From the NCBI RefSeq assembly GCF_019704555.1, contig NZ_AP024745.1, positions 5,898,501-5,962,500 of the forward strand: a DNA stretch of 64,000 nucleotides. The letters run 5' to 3'. The position numbers and the translations under genes were made by a program. This document shows, one piece after another, positions 37,931 through 46,662 of this stretch (position 1 is the first letter of the stretch; each line of letters begins with the position of its first letter). Source of the stretch: Actinoplanes sp. L3-i22 (lineage in GTDB: Bacteria > Actinomycetota > Actinomycetes > Mycobacteriales > Micromonosporaceae). The notes under the pieces were generated by a model. The model did no database searches. It saw nothing but the letters and a program-made list of their open reading frames with translations, and had not been told where the DNA came from.

Positions 37931-37999
37931 CGTCGAGACGGTACCGGACCGTGGCGGGCCTGTCCGCCCGCTGCGGCCGGGCTGGGATCATGGACGGTC

Positions 38000-38599
38000 A
38001 TGTGGATTCCCTCCGACCCCGAGATCCGGCGGCTGCACGAGCGGGTCGCGCCCACGCCCGAGGCGTTCGACCTGGTCTGGACGCACTGCGAGATCGTCTG
38101 CCGGATCGCCGAGCAGCTTCTGGACCGCCTCGACCTCGGGGTGAACGCCGATCTGGTACGGGCCGGCTGCCTGCTGCACGACATCGGCGTGTACCGCCTC
38201 TACGGCCGGGACGGGACGCCGGACTTCACCGGCTACATCCGGCACGGGCTGCTCGGGCACGAGCTGCTGCGCGACGAGGGCTACCCGGACTACCTGTGCC
38301 GGTTCTGCTCCTGCCACACCGGGGTCGGCGTGACCCGCGCGGACATCCTGGACCAGGGGCTGCCGCTGCCGCCCGGCGACTACGTGGCCGAGACCGGTGA
38401 GGAGGAGCTGGTCATGTACGCCGACAAGTTCCACAGCAAGAAGACGCCGCCGGTCTTCGTGTCGGTGCCCGCGTACACGCTCAGCGTCGCCCGCTTCGGG
38501 CCGGACAAGGCGGAACGCTTCACACGCATGGTCGACACGTACGGCGCGCCGGACCTCAGCGCGCTGTCCACGGAGTACGGTCACGCCGTCGCCGGCTGA
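38000..38599 (+). CDS. HD-domain phosphohydrolase
   Basis: A 199-residue protein starting at the ATG at 38000. The HD signature is visible: HCEIVCRIAEQLL, then GCLLHDIGVYRLYG (the HD pair), IRHGLLGHELL and later CRFCSCHTGVG with a His in the expected metal-binding region, and ELVMYADKFHSK. HD proteins hydrolyse phosphate esters of nucleotides or signalling molecules. The length fits the small uncharacterised HD family (TIGR00295-like). It is divergent from the DUF6461-type gene across 69 bp; its substrate is unknown. Confidence 0.82.
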   Translation: MWIPSDPEIRRLHERVAPTPEAFDLVWTHCEIVCRIAEQLLDRLDLGVNADLVRAGCLLHDIGVYRLYGRDGTPDFTGYIRHGLLGHELLRDEGYPDYLCRFCSCHTGVGVTRADILDQGLPLPPGDYVAETGEEELVMYADKFHSKKTPPVFVSVPAYTLSVARFGPDKAERFTRMVDTYGAPDLSALSTEYGHAVAG

Positions 38600-38707
38600 T
38601 CCTGTCCCCCGTACGCGGGATGTCTTGAAATAGCCAATCTGGTTTACCTTCTTTCTAGCGGGCCGCTCCCAGTGGCGTGAGAATTTCTTGCGTCGGCCAC
38701 GAATAAG

Positions 38708-38746
38708 AAAAGGCATCCGCTCCGACGGCCGGGGCGGATGCCTTTT
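38708..38746. terminator. bidirectional hairpin terminator
   Basis: AAAAGGCATCCGC and GCGGATGCCTTTT form a perfect 13-bp stem with a 13-base loop. The A and T ends give a T-tract on either strand. It lies 108 bp after the HD gene, in the 280-bp gap before the glycan operon; the rest of the gap shows no gene. Confidence 0.85.
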
Positions 38747-38980
38747 CGTGTCCGGACCCGAAATGGCTCGGAAAATGTGTCACCGATCTGACCGGTCGAT
38801 CCGTTCAAGCGCGGCGAACTGGACATTAGCCGTGTATCGGCCCTGCTCACTGGATCAGGGGAAAAGGCTCTGATCGACTTGAATTGCACCGGCCGGTTAG
38901 CGATATGGTCTCGCCGCACCCCATTTCTGGTGGCTATTCCTCACTTTGCCGAAAGGGCCACGATCTTGGCTGCCGCCGTC

Positions 38981-40234
38981 ATGATTTTGATTTCTGTTGT
39001 GCTCTCCGTATTCGCTGCGGTGACGCTGTGGTGGACGATGCACGCCTGGCGCACACCGGAGACGCTGGCCGGCACCCGGTTCGCCGAACCGGACGGCGAC
39101 CACCGGGTCACGTTCTCGTTGCTGGTGCCGGCCCGGCACGAGCAGGCCGTGCTGGAGCACACGGTCCAGCGGCTGCTGAGCTCGATCCACCGGGGCTTCG
39201 AGATCATCCTCATCGTCGGGCACGACGACCCGGACACGGCCGAGGTCGCCCATCGGGTCGCGGCGACGGCGCCGGACCGGATCCTGGTGGTCACCGACCA
39301 CAACGAGGTGAAGAACAAGCCGCGGGCGCTGAACACCGCGCTGCCGTACGTCCGCGGTGACGTGGTCGGGGTCTTCGACGCCGAGGACCAGGTCCACCCC
39401 GACCTGCTGGAACACGTCGACCACGCGTTCCGGACCACCGGCGCCGACGTGGTCCAGGGCGGCGTCCAGCTGATCAACTTCCACTCCAGCTGGTACAGCC
39501 TGCACAACTGCCTGGAGTACTTCTTCTGGTTCCGCAGCCGGCTGCACCTGCACGCCGACAAGGGCTTCATCCCGCTCGGCGGCAACACCGTGTTCGTCCG
39601 GACCGACGTGCTGCGCACCGCGAACGGCTGGGACGGCACCTGCCTGGCCGAGGACTGCGACCTGGGCGTGCGGCTGTCCAGCCGGGGCGCCAAGGTGGTC
39701 GTCGCCTACGAGGCGTCGCTGGTCACCCGGGAGGAGACCCCGGACACCATCGGCAGCCTGCTCAAGCAGCGCACCCGGTGGAACCAGGGGTTCCTGCAGG
39801 TGCTGCGCAAGGGGGAGTGGCGGCGGCTGCCGTCGTTCCGGCAGCGGCTGCTGGCCCGCTACACCCTGACCGGCCCGTTCCTGCAGGCGTTCTCCGGCCT
39901 GGCCATCCCGGTCGGCATCGCGATGGCGCTCTGGGCGCGGCTGCCGGTCGGGATCGCGCTGGCCACCTTCGTGCCGGTGGTGCCGATGCTGGCCAACATC
40001 GTCTTCCAGACCGTCGGGCTGCGCGACTTCGGCATGCAGTACGGCCTGAAGATCAAGCTGCGGCACTACGCGTGGCTGACGCTCGGCGCGTTCCCGTACG
40101 CGCTGGTGCTCAGCGTCGCGGCGCTGCGAGCCGTCTGGCGGGAGTACACCGGCCGGCGCAACTGGGAGCTGACCGCACACGTCGGGGCGCACCTGCACAA
40201 CCCCGCTCCGGCCACTGAGGCGAGTGCCGCATGA
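38981..40234 (+). CDS. CslA/BcsA-like family 2 membrane glycosyltransferase
   Basis: A roughly 417-residue processive-type GT2. One N-terminal helix (MILISVVLSVFAAVTLWW) precedes the catalytic domain. The cytosolic part has the expected acidic motifs, VFDAEDQVHPD and CLAEDCDLGVRLS, and a QxxRW-type motif in LKQRTRWNQGF, which marks polysaccharide synthases. Three or four C-terminal helices follow. Cellulose-synthase-like CslA of Streptomyces works with GlxA, and a GlxA-like gene is in this operon. The start is uncertain: the ATG at 38981 is chosen, though in-frame TTGs at 38966 and 38879 exist. The stop overlaps the next gene by ATGA. Confidence 0.82.
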   Translation: MILISVVLSVFAAVTLWWTMHAWRTPETLAGTRFAEPDGDHRVTFSLLVPARHEQAVLEHTVQRLLSSIHRGFEIILIVGHDDPDTAEVAHRVAATAPDRILVVTDHNEVKNKPRALNTALPYVRGDVVGVFDAEDQVHPDLLEHVDHAFRTTGADVVQGGVQLINFHSSWYSLHNCLEYFFWFRSRLHLHADKGFIPLGGNTVFVRTDVLRTANGWDGTCLAEDCDLGVRLSSRGAKVVVAYEASLVTREETPDTIGSLLKQRTRWNQGFLQVLRKGEWRRLPSFRQRLLARYTLTGPFLQAFSGLAIPVGIAMALWARLPVGIALATFVPVVPMLANIVFQTVGLRDFGMQYGLKIKLRHYAWLTLGAFPYALVLSVAALRAVWREYTGRRNWELTAHVGAHLHNPAPATEASAA

Positions 40235-41841
40235 CCACGACCACGACGAAGCCGGTCCACGGGAACCTGCGATTGGTGGACGCGGCGGACGGCCGTACCC
40301 AAGCAATCTCTGACCCGGCCGAAGCGCCCGGCGCGAGAAAACGACGCGGGCGCAACCCGGAGACCTACCTGATGTTGTCCCTGACCGCGCTGGTGGTGAC
40401 CGTCCTCGCGATCAACATCACCGGGTTCCCGGGGGCCAGCGACGACGAGGGCACCTACCTCGCGCAGGCCTGGGCGGTCGCGAACGGCAAAGGCCTGGCG
40501 CACTACACCTACTGGTACGACCACCCGCCGCTGGCCTGGATCCAGCTCGCCGCCCTGTCCTGGCTGCCCGGGGTGTTCGGCGTGCACAGCCCGGCGGTCG
40601 CCGCCGGCCGGATCGCGATGCTCCCGGTGATCGCGGCCAGCCTGATGCTGATCTACACGATCTGCCGCCGGACGGGGATGGCCGTCTGGTCGTCGGCCGC
40701 CGCGCTGCTGATCTTCGGACTGTCCCCGCTCGCGATCACCATGGACCGCGAGATCTACCTGGACAGCTTCGCCGTCGCCTGGATGCTCGGCGCGCTCGCC
40801 CTGGTGCTGTCCCCGCGCCGGCACCTGTGGCACGTCACCGCGGCCGGCGCGGCCACCGCGATCGCCGTGCTCAGCAAGGAGACCATGCTGGTCACCGCGC
40901 CGGCCGTGGTCGTCGCGCTGTGGCAGAACGCGGCCCGCAGCTCGACCCGGCCGTGGGCGGTCGGCGGCTACGCCAGCGGGGTGGTGCTGGTCGGCGCGTT
41001 CTACCCGCTCTACGCGCTGCTGCGCGGCGAGCTGTTCCCCGGCCCCGGGCACGTGTCGCTGATCGGCGCCTGGCAGTTCCAGCTGGCCAGCCGGTCCGGC
41101 TCGGGCAGCATCTTCACCGGCGGCTCGGGCGCCAACGACCTGCTGCACTCCTGGCTGTACTACGACCCGATCATCCTGGTGGCCGGGCTGGTCGCGACGG
41201 TCGCGATCCTTCCGGTACGGCGGCTGCGCCCGCCCGCCGTGGCCGGCGTGATCCTGACCCTGGTCGCGCTGCGTCCCGGTGGCTACCTGCCGGCGATGTA
41301 CGTGGTCCAGATCCTCCCGTTCTTCGCCATCGCGATCGCCGCGGCTCTCGATCAGATCGTCGTGGTGGCGGACCAGCGTGGCCGCTTGGCGAAAATCGCG
41401 GCATTCGTCGTCCTGGCCGGGCTGGCGGCCACGTTCGTCGTCCCGCGCTGGTGGACCGGCAACCAGCGGGCCCTGACCGCGAACGACAACGCCGGCTACG
41501 CGGCCGCCGCCGACTACCTGCGGACCGCCGTGCTCGACCGCAAGGACACCACGGTGGTGGTCGACGACGTGCTCTGGCTCGACTGCGTCCAGGCCGGCTA
41601 CCAGCAGGAGAAGGTCATCTGGTTCTACAAGCTCGACCTCGACCCGGCGGTCAAGGCCACCCTGCCGCACGGCTGGCACGACGTCGACTACATCGTCTCC
41701 ACCCCGGCGCTGCGGCAGGACCCGGCCGCGCTGCCGACCGTCAACACCCTGCTCACGAACTCGACCGTGGTCGCCGCGTTCGGCCCGCAGGAGGGCCGCA
41801 TCGAGGTCCGGCGGATCAACAACCTGGAGAACAATTCATGA
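40231..41841 (+). CDS. GT39/ArnT-like polyprenyl-phosphate glycosyltransferase
   Basis: A 536-residue multi-pass membrane protein. The first lumenal loop has NITGFPGASDDEGTYLAQAW and YDHPPLAWIQL, the Asp-containing signature of GT39/ArnT-type (GT-C) transferases, which use a lipid-phosphate sugar outside the membrane. About 10 hydrophobic helices follow, and a soluble C-terminal domain of some 120 residues. It overlaps the genes before and after by ATGA. The next gene is a polyprenyl-phosphate sugar synthase-like GT2 that would make its donor, so the two probably act together. Confidence 0.85.
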   Translation: MTTTTTKPVHGNLRLVDAADGRTQAISDPAEAPGARKRRGRNPETYLMLSLTALVVTVLAINITGFPGASDDEGTYLAQAWAVANGKGLAHYTYWYDHPPLAWIQLAALSWLPGVFGVHSPAVAAGRIAMLPVIAASLMLIYTICRRTGMAVWSSAAALLIFGLSPLAITMDREIYLDSFAVAWMLGALALVLSPRRHLWHVTAAGAATAIAVLSKETMLVTAPAVVVALWQNAARSSTRPWAVGGYASGVVLVGAFYPLYALLRGELFPGPGHVSLIGAWQFQLASRSGSGSIFTGGSGANDLLHSWLYYDPIILVAGLVATVAILPVRRLRPPAVAGVILTLVALRPGGYLPAMYVVQILPFFAIAIAAALDQIVVVADQRGRLAKIAAFVVLAGLAATFVVPRWWTGNQRALTANDNAGYAAAADYLRTAVLDRKDTTVVVDDVLWLDCVQAGYQQEKVIWFYKLDLDPAVKATLPHGWHDVDYIVSTPALRQDPAALPTVNTLLTNSTVVAAFGPQEGRIEVRRINNLENNS

Positions 41842-43088
41842 CCCTGGCCGCTGACGATCGTTACGCCGCCCGCGCGGTGGTGCACTCACCGATCCGCGCC
41901 ACCGTCGCACCCGGCGAGAAGACCGTCCCGCTGCAGCAGCACCGCAAGCCCGGCCGCACCCGCGCGGTCCTGCCCGGCGAGATCGGCGTCCGCAACGCGC
42001 CGAACGCACTGCGGCAGAGCATCATCGTGCCCACCTACAACGAGCGCGACAACGTGGTCGCGCTGCTGGAGCGACTCGCGGCCACGCTGCCGCACACCGA
42101 GACCGAGATCGTCTTCGTCGACGACAGCACCGACGGCACGCCCGACGTGATCGCCGGGGTGGCCGCCGACTACCCGATGGCGATCACCGTGCACCACCGC
42201 GACGACGCGGCCGGCGGGCTCGGCGGGGCGGTGGTCGAGGGCATGCGGCTGGCCCAGGGCGAGTGGGTCGTGGTGATGGACGCCGACCTGCAGCACCCGC
42301 CGGAGATCGTCCCGGACCTGATCGCGGCCGGTCTGCGCGACGGCGCCGACCTGGTGATCGGCTCCCGCTACACCGGCGGCGGCAGCACCGGCGGGCTCGC
42401 CGACGGCTACCGCAAGCTCGTCTCGCGCGGGTCGACGATCCTGGTCAAGACGCTGTTCCGGAACCACCTGCTGTCGGTCAGCGACCCGATGAGCGGGCTG
42501 TTCGCGATCCGGGCCAGCTCGCTCGACGCCGAGCAGCTGCGGCCGCTCGGCTACAAGATCCTGCTCGAGCTGATCGTCCGGAACCGGCCCGGCCGGGTGG
42601 TCGAGGTGCCGTACACGTTCCAGCCCCGGCACGCCGGCGAGTCGAAGTCGACGGTGGCCGAGGGGCTGCGGTTCCTCAAGCACCTCGGGCGGCTGCGGCT
42701 GGGCAGCGGGCGGGCCCGGATGCTCGGCTTCGGCCTGATCGGCCTCTCGGGGCTCCTGCCCAACCAGGCGGTGCTGTGGGGGCTGGTCGGAGCGGGTCTG
42801 CACTACGCCCCGGCCGCCGTCGCCGCGAACGTGGTCGCGGTGGTGTGGAACTTCGCGCTGATCGACCAGATCTTGTATCGAAACCGGCGTGAGCGAGGTT
42901 TCACGGCCCGATTCGGTCGTTTCTTCCTCGTCGGCAACGCCGATCTGCTGCTGCGGATCCCGCTGCTGGCCCTGCTGGTCGACGGCGTGCACACCGGGGT
43001 GCTCGCGGCCAACCTGCTGACCCTCGTCGCGTCGTTCGCGGTGCGGTTCCTGATCGCCGAAAAAGTCATCTACCTGGGGCGCAAATGA
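41838..43088 (+). CDS. DPM1-like GT2 with GtrA flippase domain
   Basis: A 416-residue protein with two domains. After a basic 58-residue leader, residues about 60-285 are a dolichol-phosphate-mannose-synthase-like GT2: SIIVPTYNERDNV, FVDDSTDGT, VMDADLQHPPE and SDPMSGLFAIR. It should transfer a nucleotide sugar to polyprenyl phosphate. The C-terminal 130 residues have four helices of the GtrA type (LLPNQAVLWGLVG, RFFLVGNADLLLRIPLLALL), which help move the lipid-linked sugar across the membrane. Overlaps on both sides (ATGA at 41838 and 43085) place it in the middle of the five-gene operon. Confidence 0.9.
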   Translation: MTLAADDRYAARAVVHSPIRATVAPGEKTVPLQQHRKPGRTRAVLPGEIGVRNAPNALRQSIIVPTYNERDNVVALLERLAATLPHTETEIVFVDDSTDGTPDVIAGVAADYPMAITVHHRDDAAGGLGGAVVEGMRLAQGEWVVVMDADLQHPPEIVPDLIAAGLRDGADLVIGSRYTGGGSTGGLADGYRKLVSRGSTILVKTLFRNHLLSVSDPMSGLFAIRASSLDAEQLRPLGYKILLELIVRNRPGRVVEVPYTFQPRHAGESKSTVAEGLRFLKHLGRLRLGSGRARMLGFGLIGLSGLLPNQAVLWGLVGAGLHYAPAAVAANVVAVVWNFALIDQILYRNRRERGFTARFGRFFLVGNADLLLRIPLLALLVDGVHTGVLAANLLTLVASFAVRFLIAEKVIYLGRK

Positions 43089-45169
43089 ACAGACCCGTGA
43101 TGAGCCGGCGGGACCGGCTCCGCATCGCCCAGCTGACCGTCCTGACCCTGGTGCTCTTCCTCGGCCTGCCGCAGCTGCCGGCCGGGGCGAGCGCCAACCT
43201 GGTCGGCAACCCCGGCCTGGAAGCGCTGGACAGCAGCGGCTTCCCGGTCTGCTGGGAGAAGTCCGGCTGGGGCTCCAGCGGCTACTCCTTCGCGGTCACG
43301 CACGCCGCGCACAGCGGCACCAACGCGATGACCGTCACGCTCACCTCGGCCGGCAGCGGTGACCGCAAGGCGATGATGCTCGAGGACACCTCGTGCGCGC
43401 CCAACGTCACCCCGGGTCACCAGTACGACCTGTCCGCCTGGTACCAGACGACCACGCCGAACACCGTGATGACGATGTTCCGGCACGACGTCGCCCAGGG
43501 CTGGGTCTACTGGACCGACCTGGCCAGCCTCGCCCCGACCACCGGCTGGACCCAGTCGACCGTGCGCACCCCGCAGGTGCCGGCGAACACCGACCAGATC
43601 GTCTGGGGCATCACCATCTACGGCGTCGGCACGCTGCAGACCGACGACTACGAGACGGCCGACGCCACGCTGCCCGCGCCCGAGCAGTCCTGCAGCGCCG
43701 GGACCGCCTGCACCAAGGGCGCCTGGGCGGTGATGCCGTTCAACTCCACGGTCCGGGCGATCCACGCGGTCGTGCTGCGCAGCGGTGACGTGCTGCTGGT
43801 CGCCGGGTCCGGGAACAACCCCGACGACTTCGCCGCCAAGACGTTCAAGTCGGCGGTCTACCACCCGGGCAACGGCACGTTCACGACCATCGCCACGCCG
43901 GAGGACCTGTTCTGCTCCGGGCACGTGCAACTGCCGGACGGGCGGGTGCTGGTGATGGGCGGCAACAAGGACTACCCGGCCGCCGACGGCAGCCACGGGT
44001 ACAAGGGCCTGAAGAACTCGTACATCTTCGACCCGGCGACCAACGCTTACACCCGGGTCAACGACATGACCGCCGGCTCCTGGTACCCGTCGGCGACCGC
44101 GATGGGCAACGGTGACGTGATCAGCCTCGGCGGCCTCGGCGAGGACTCCAACGGGATGGTCGCCACCCAGTACTTCTCCAACGCCCAGCAGCGCTGGCTC
44201 GGCCTCAACGAGGCGCACCAGACGTGGAACTTCTGGGGCCTGTACCCGTCGATGATCCTGATGCAGGACGGCCGGCTCTTCTACACCGGCAGCCACGTCT
44301 TCGGCAACGGGCTGTCCGGCACCGGGAGCAGCATCTACGACTACAACGCCAACACCGTCACCCCGGTCGACGGGCTGCGCAAGAAGGACGAGCGCGACCA
44401 GTCGATGAGCGTGCTGCTGCCACCGGCCCAGGACCAGAAGGTGCTGACCATGGGCGGCGGCAACATCGAGAGCAACCCGGACGCGCACCGGCTCACCGAC
44501 CTGATCGACCTCAAGCCGGCCAACCCGGTCTACACGGCCGGCCCGGCGCTGCCCGGCGGCACCGTCACCGGCGGCGCCCCGGAGACGGCCGCGCAGGGCA
44601 AGATGTACGTCTCCGCGGTGCTGCTGCCCGACGGCAAGGTCTTCGAGACCGGCGGGGGCCTGCACAACCGGGCCGACCCGGTGTACGAGGCGTCCATGTA
44701 CGACCCGGCCACCAACACGTTCACGCCCGGGATGGCGACCGACCCGGTGCCGCGCACGTACCACTCGTCGGCGTTCCTGCTGCCCGACGGCCGGGTGATG
44801 GCGGTCGGCGACAACCCCGGCAACGGGACGTTCGACATGCGGATCTCGGTGTACTCGCCGTCGTACCTGTTCAAGGGGGCCCGGCCGCACATCACCGGGA
44901 TCTCCGGGACGCAGTGGGCCTACGGCTCGCAGCAGTCGATCACGGTGGACGCGCCGATCCTCAAGGCCGAGCTGATCCGGCCGGCCGCGGTCACCCACTC
45001 CAGCGACCCCAACCAGCGGTTCGTCGACCTGCCGCTGACGGTCAACGGCAACACGATCGGGCTGAACCTGACCAGCAACCCGAACCTGGCGCCGCCCGGC
45101 TGGTACATGCTGTTCGCGGTCGGCACCAACGGTGTTCCATCGGTAGCGAAGTGGGTGCACGTCGGATGA
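43085..45169 (+). CDS. GlxA/galactose-oxidase-like radical-copper oxidase with N-terminal CBM
   Basis: A 694-residue secreted or membrane-anchored oxidase; the N-terminal helix (LTVLTLVLFLGLPQLPAGAS) may be a signal or anchor. Residues about 38-200 form a CBM4/9-like beta-sandwich. The remainder is a seven-bladed Kelch propeller plus a C-terminal Ig-like domain (DUF1929). All radical-copper residues can be aligned with galactose oxidase: Cys277 in DLFCSGHV (Tyr-Cys partner), Tyr334 in SWYPSAT, Tyr559-His560 in RTYHSSAF and His638 in AVTHSSDP. In Streptomyces, GlxA works with CslA at hyphal tips. Here a CslA-like gene heads the same operon. Confidence 0.92.
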   Translation: MNRPVMSRRDRLRIAQLTVLTLVLFLGLPQLPAGASANLVGNPGLEALDSSGFPVCWEKSGWGSSGYSFAVTHAAHSGTNAMTVTLTSAGSGDRKAMMLEDTSCAPNVTPGHQYDLSAWYQTTTPNTVMTMFRHDVAQGWVYWTDLASLAPTTGWTQSTVRTPQVPANTDQIVWGITIYGVGTLQTDDYETADATLPAPEQSCSAGTACTKGAWAVMPFNSTVRAIHAVVLRSGDVLLVAGSGNNPDDFAAKTFKSAVYHPGNGTFTTIATPEDLFCSGHVQLPDGRVLVMGGNKDYPAADGSHGYKGLKNSYIFDPATNAYTRVNDMTAGSWYPSATAMGNGDVISLGGLGEDSNGMVATQYFSNAQQRWLGLNEAHQTWNFWGLYPSMILMQDGRLFYTGSHVFGNGLSGTGSSIYDYNANTVTPVDGLRKKDERDQSMSVLLPPAQDQKVLTMGGGNIESNPDAHRLTDLIDLKPANPVYTAGPALPGGTVTGGAPETAAQGKMYVSAVLLPDGKVFETGGGLHNRADPVYEASMYDPATNTFTPGMATDPVPRTYHSSAFLLPDGRVMAVGDNPGNGTFDMRISVYSPSYLFKGARPHITGISGTQWAYGSQQSITVDAPILKAELIRPAAVTHSSDPNQRFVDLPLTVNGNTIGLNLTSNPNLAPPGWYMLFAVGTNGVPSVAKWVHVG

Positions 45170-45693
45170 GCCGTCTACGTTTCGCCGGGATCGCCGTCGC
45201 GGCGCTCGCCCTGACCGGGGCGGCCGCCTGGACGGTCGGTGCCGGGCAGCAGAAGCCCGTGATGAGCACGCCGGCCGCCCAGCTCCTGGCGTCCCCGGCC
45301 GCGCCGGCCGATCGCACCGATCGCACCGACCGGGCCGGGGATCGCGCTCCGGTGCCGCCTTCCTCCCCAGCCGCGACCACGGCTTCGTCCTCCGCCAAAA
45401 AGCCGCGTGTGTACGGGACACCGGCGCCGTTCGTGCAGACGTTCGCGGCGCAGCCCGGCCGGACCCGGATCCGCCCCGGGAAATCGCCGCGGACACCGGT
45501 CAAGGTGGCGCCGACGGTCGACGGGTGCGACCGGAACTACGGGACCACGGCGCAGTGCGTACCGCTGACCTACCCCAAGGGGACGAGTGACCGGTGCGCC
45601 TGGCTCAAGGCGCACGGGTTCACCGGCCTGAAGGTGGTGGCCAAGGACCCGCAGAAGCTCGACCCGGACCGCAACCGGATCGCCTGCGGCTGA
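45166..45693 (+). CDS. secreted excalibur-type calcium-binding protein
   Basis: A 175-residue protein starting at the ATG at 45166, which overlaps the oxidase stop. A signal peptide or anchor (RFAGIAVAALALTGAAAW) is followed by a Ser/Pro/Thr-rich linker of about 90 residues. The last 60 residues are Cys-containing (VDGCDRNYG, AQCVPLTYP, DRCAWLKAHG) and end in DPDRNRIACG, close to the DxDxDGxACE loop of excalibur domains, which bind Ca2+. As the last gene of the operon it could tether or assist the oxidase outside the cell; this is inference. Confidence 0.75.
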   Translation: MSRLRFAGIAVAALALTGAAAWTVGAGQQKPVMSTPAAQLLASPAAPADRTDRTDRAGDRAPVPPSSPAATTASSSAKKPRVYGTPAPFVQTFAAQPGRTRIRPGKSPRTPVKVAPTVDGCDRNYGTTAQCVPLTYPKGTSDRCAWLKAHGFTGLKVVAKDPQKLDPDRNRIACG

Positions 45694-45700
45694 CCGACCT

Positions 45701-45732
45701 GGGGATGCCTGCCGGCCCGGGCAGGCATCCCC
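45701..45732 (+). terminator. hairpin terminator of glycan operon
   Basis: GGGGATGCCTGCC and GGCAGGCATCCCC make a perfect 13-bp stem with a 6-base loop, seven bases after the excalibur gene's stop. It also faces the end of the convergent SRPBCC gene. Confidence 0.85.
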
Positions 45733-45737
45733 GCACG

Positions 45738-46217
45738 TCATCGCTGGGACTCGTAGTGCTCCTTCATCGACGGGTAGTAGTCGTCGAAGCTCGGCACGTC
45801 GTTGCCGTCGCGGGCGGCGACCAGGGCGTCCAGGTAGAACTCCCAGCCCGGGCCGACCTCGCCGACGCCCTCGGTGGTGGTCAGGTGCTGGGTGAAGCGG
45901 AGCTCGGTGACGCCGGCCTCCTCGGTCAGCGTCATCTCCAGGTGCCAGCGGCCGTCCGCCTCACCGGCCGACACCGCCAGCCGCCGGGGTGGCTCGCACG
46001 CGTCGATCGTCATGTCGAACCACGGCTTGCCCTCCTCCTGGACCATCTGCACCTTGATCGTGCGGCCCGGGGCGGCGTCGCCCTCCCACGGGCCGAACCA
46101 GCGGGCGGTGCGCTCCGGCTCGGTCAGGCTCGCCCAGACGTCCCCGATCGGGGCGCGGAACGTGCGGGTCAGCACCAGGTCGTCGCCGAACAGGCGGCCG
46201 GTCGGTGTCGGGCTCAT
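45738..46217 (-). CDS. SRPBCC (AHSA1-like) domain protein
   Basis: A 159-residue protein with the START/AHSA1 helix-grip pattern: LVLTRTFRAPIGDVWASLTEPERTARWFGP at the start, LEMTLTEEAGVTELRFTQHL in the middle and a C-terminal helix with PGWEFYLDALVAAR. Family members bind hydrophobic ligands. It is translationally coupled to an ArsR regulator (ATGA at 46214-46217), a very common actinomycete pair in which the regulator controls both genes. The ligand is unknown. Confidence 0.85.
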   Translation of the reverse strand: MSPTPTGRLFGDDLVLTRTFRAPIGDVWASLTEPERTARWFGPWEGDAAPGRTIKVQMVQEEGKPWFDMTIDACEPPRRLAVSAGEADGRWHLEMTLTEEAGVTELRFTQHLTTTEGVGEVGPGWEFYLDALVAARDGNDVPSFDDYYPSMKEHYESQR

Positions 46218-46603
46218 GCGGTCTTCCTCTCAGATGTTCCACGGTCCTCCGATGCGCGGTCCTCGAGGCGTGGCCCGGCGGCCTGTCGCTCGCGGCGGGT
46301 GCGGTGGACCTCGGTCTCCAGGGCGTCGAGGTGGTGCGCCCAACCGGACGGGCGGGTCAGCCGGTCGAGCCACCCGGCCAGCTCGTCCAGCGGCGCGGTG
46401 ACCAGCTCGTAGACCCGGCGGCGGCCGTCGGCGGTGTCGCTGACCAGCCCGGCCTCGCGCAGCACGCGCAGGTGGCGGCTGACCGCCGGCCGGCTGATCG
46501 CGAACCGCTCGGCGATCTGGCCGGCCGACAGCGACTCGTCCCGCAGCATGAGCAGGATCTCCCGCCGCACCGAATCCGCGATCGCCCCGGCCACCTCGTC
46601 CAC
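46214..46603 (-). CDS. ArsR-family repressor
   Basis: A 129-residue winged-helix repressor starting at the GTG at 46603 (VDEVAGAIADSVRREILLML). The recognition helix is GQIAERFAISRPAVSRHLRVLREAG. No Cys-pair metal site is seen, fitting the non-metal ArsR group linked to SRPBCC genes. A perfect inverted repeat lies 9 bp upstream, so autoregulation is likely. The longer open frame from 46678 runs through that operator and is rejected. Confidence 0.87.
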   Translation of the reverse strand: MDEVAGAIADSVRREILLMLRDESLSAGQIAERFAISRPAVSRHLRVLREAGLVSDTADGRRRVYELVTAPLDELAGWLDRLTRPSGWAHHLDALETEVHRTRRERQAAGPRLEDRASEDRGTSERKTA

Positions 46604-46611
46604 GCCTGGAA

Positions 46612-46631
46612 GCGTAACCAATGGGTTACGC
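46612..46631. promoter_or_regulatory. ArsR operator (perfect inverted repeat)
   Basis: GCGTAACC-AATG-GGTTACGC is a perfect 8-bp inverted repeat with a 4-base spacer, 9 bp upstream of the ArsR start. This is close enough that the transcript would be leaderless or nearly so. Confidence 0.75.
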
Positions 46632-46662
46632 GTCTGGCAATGCCACCCCCGGCAGGTGATCC

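Noticed and set aside
41839..45700. Long minus-strand frames opposite the GlxA-like and GT genes
   Set aside because: Each lies opposite a gene with catalytic motifs and shows Arg/Val/Gly/His-rich shadow composition.
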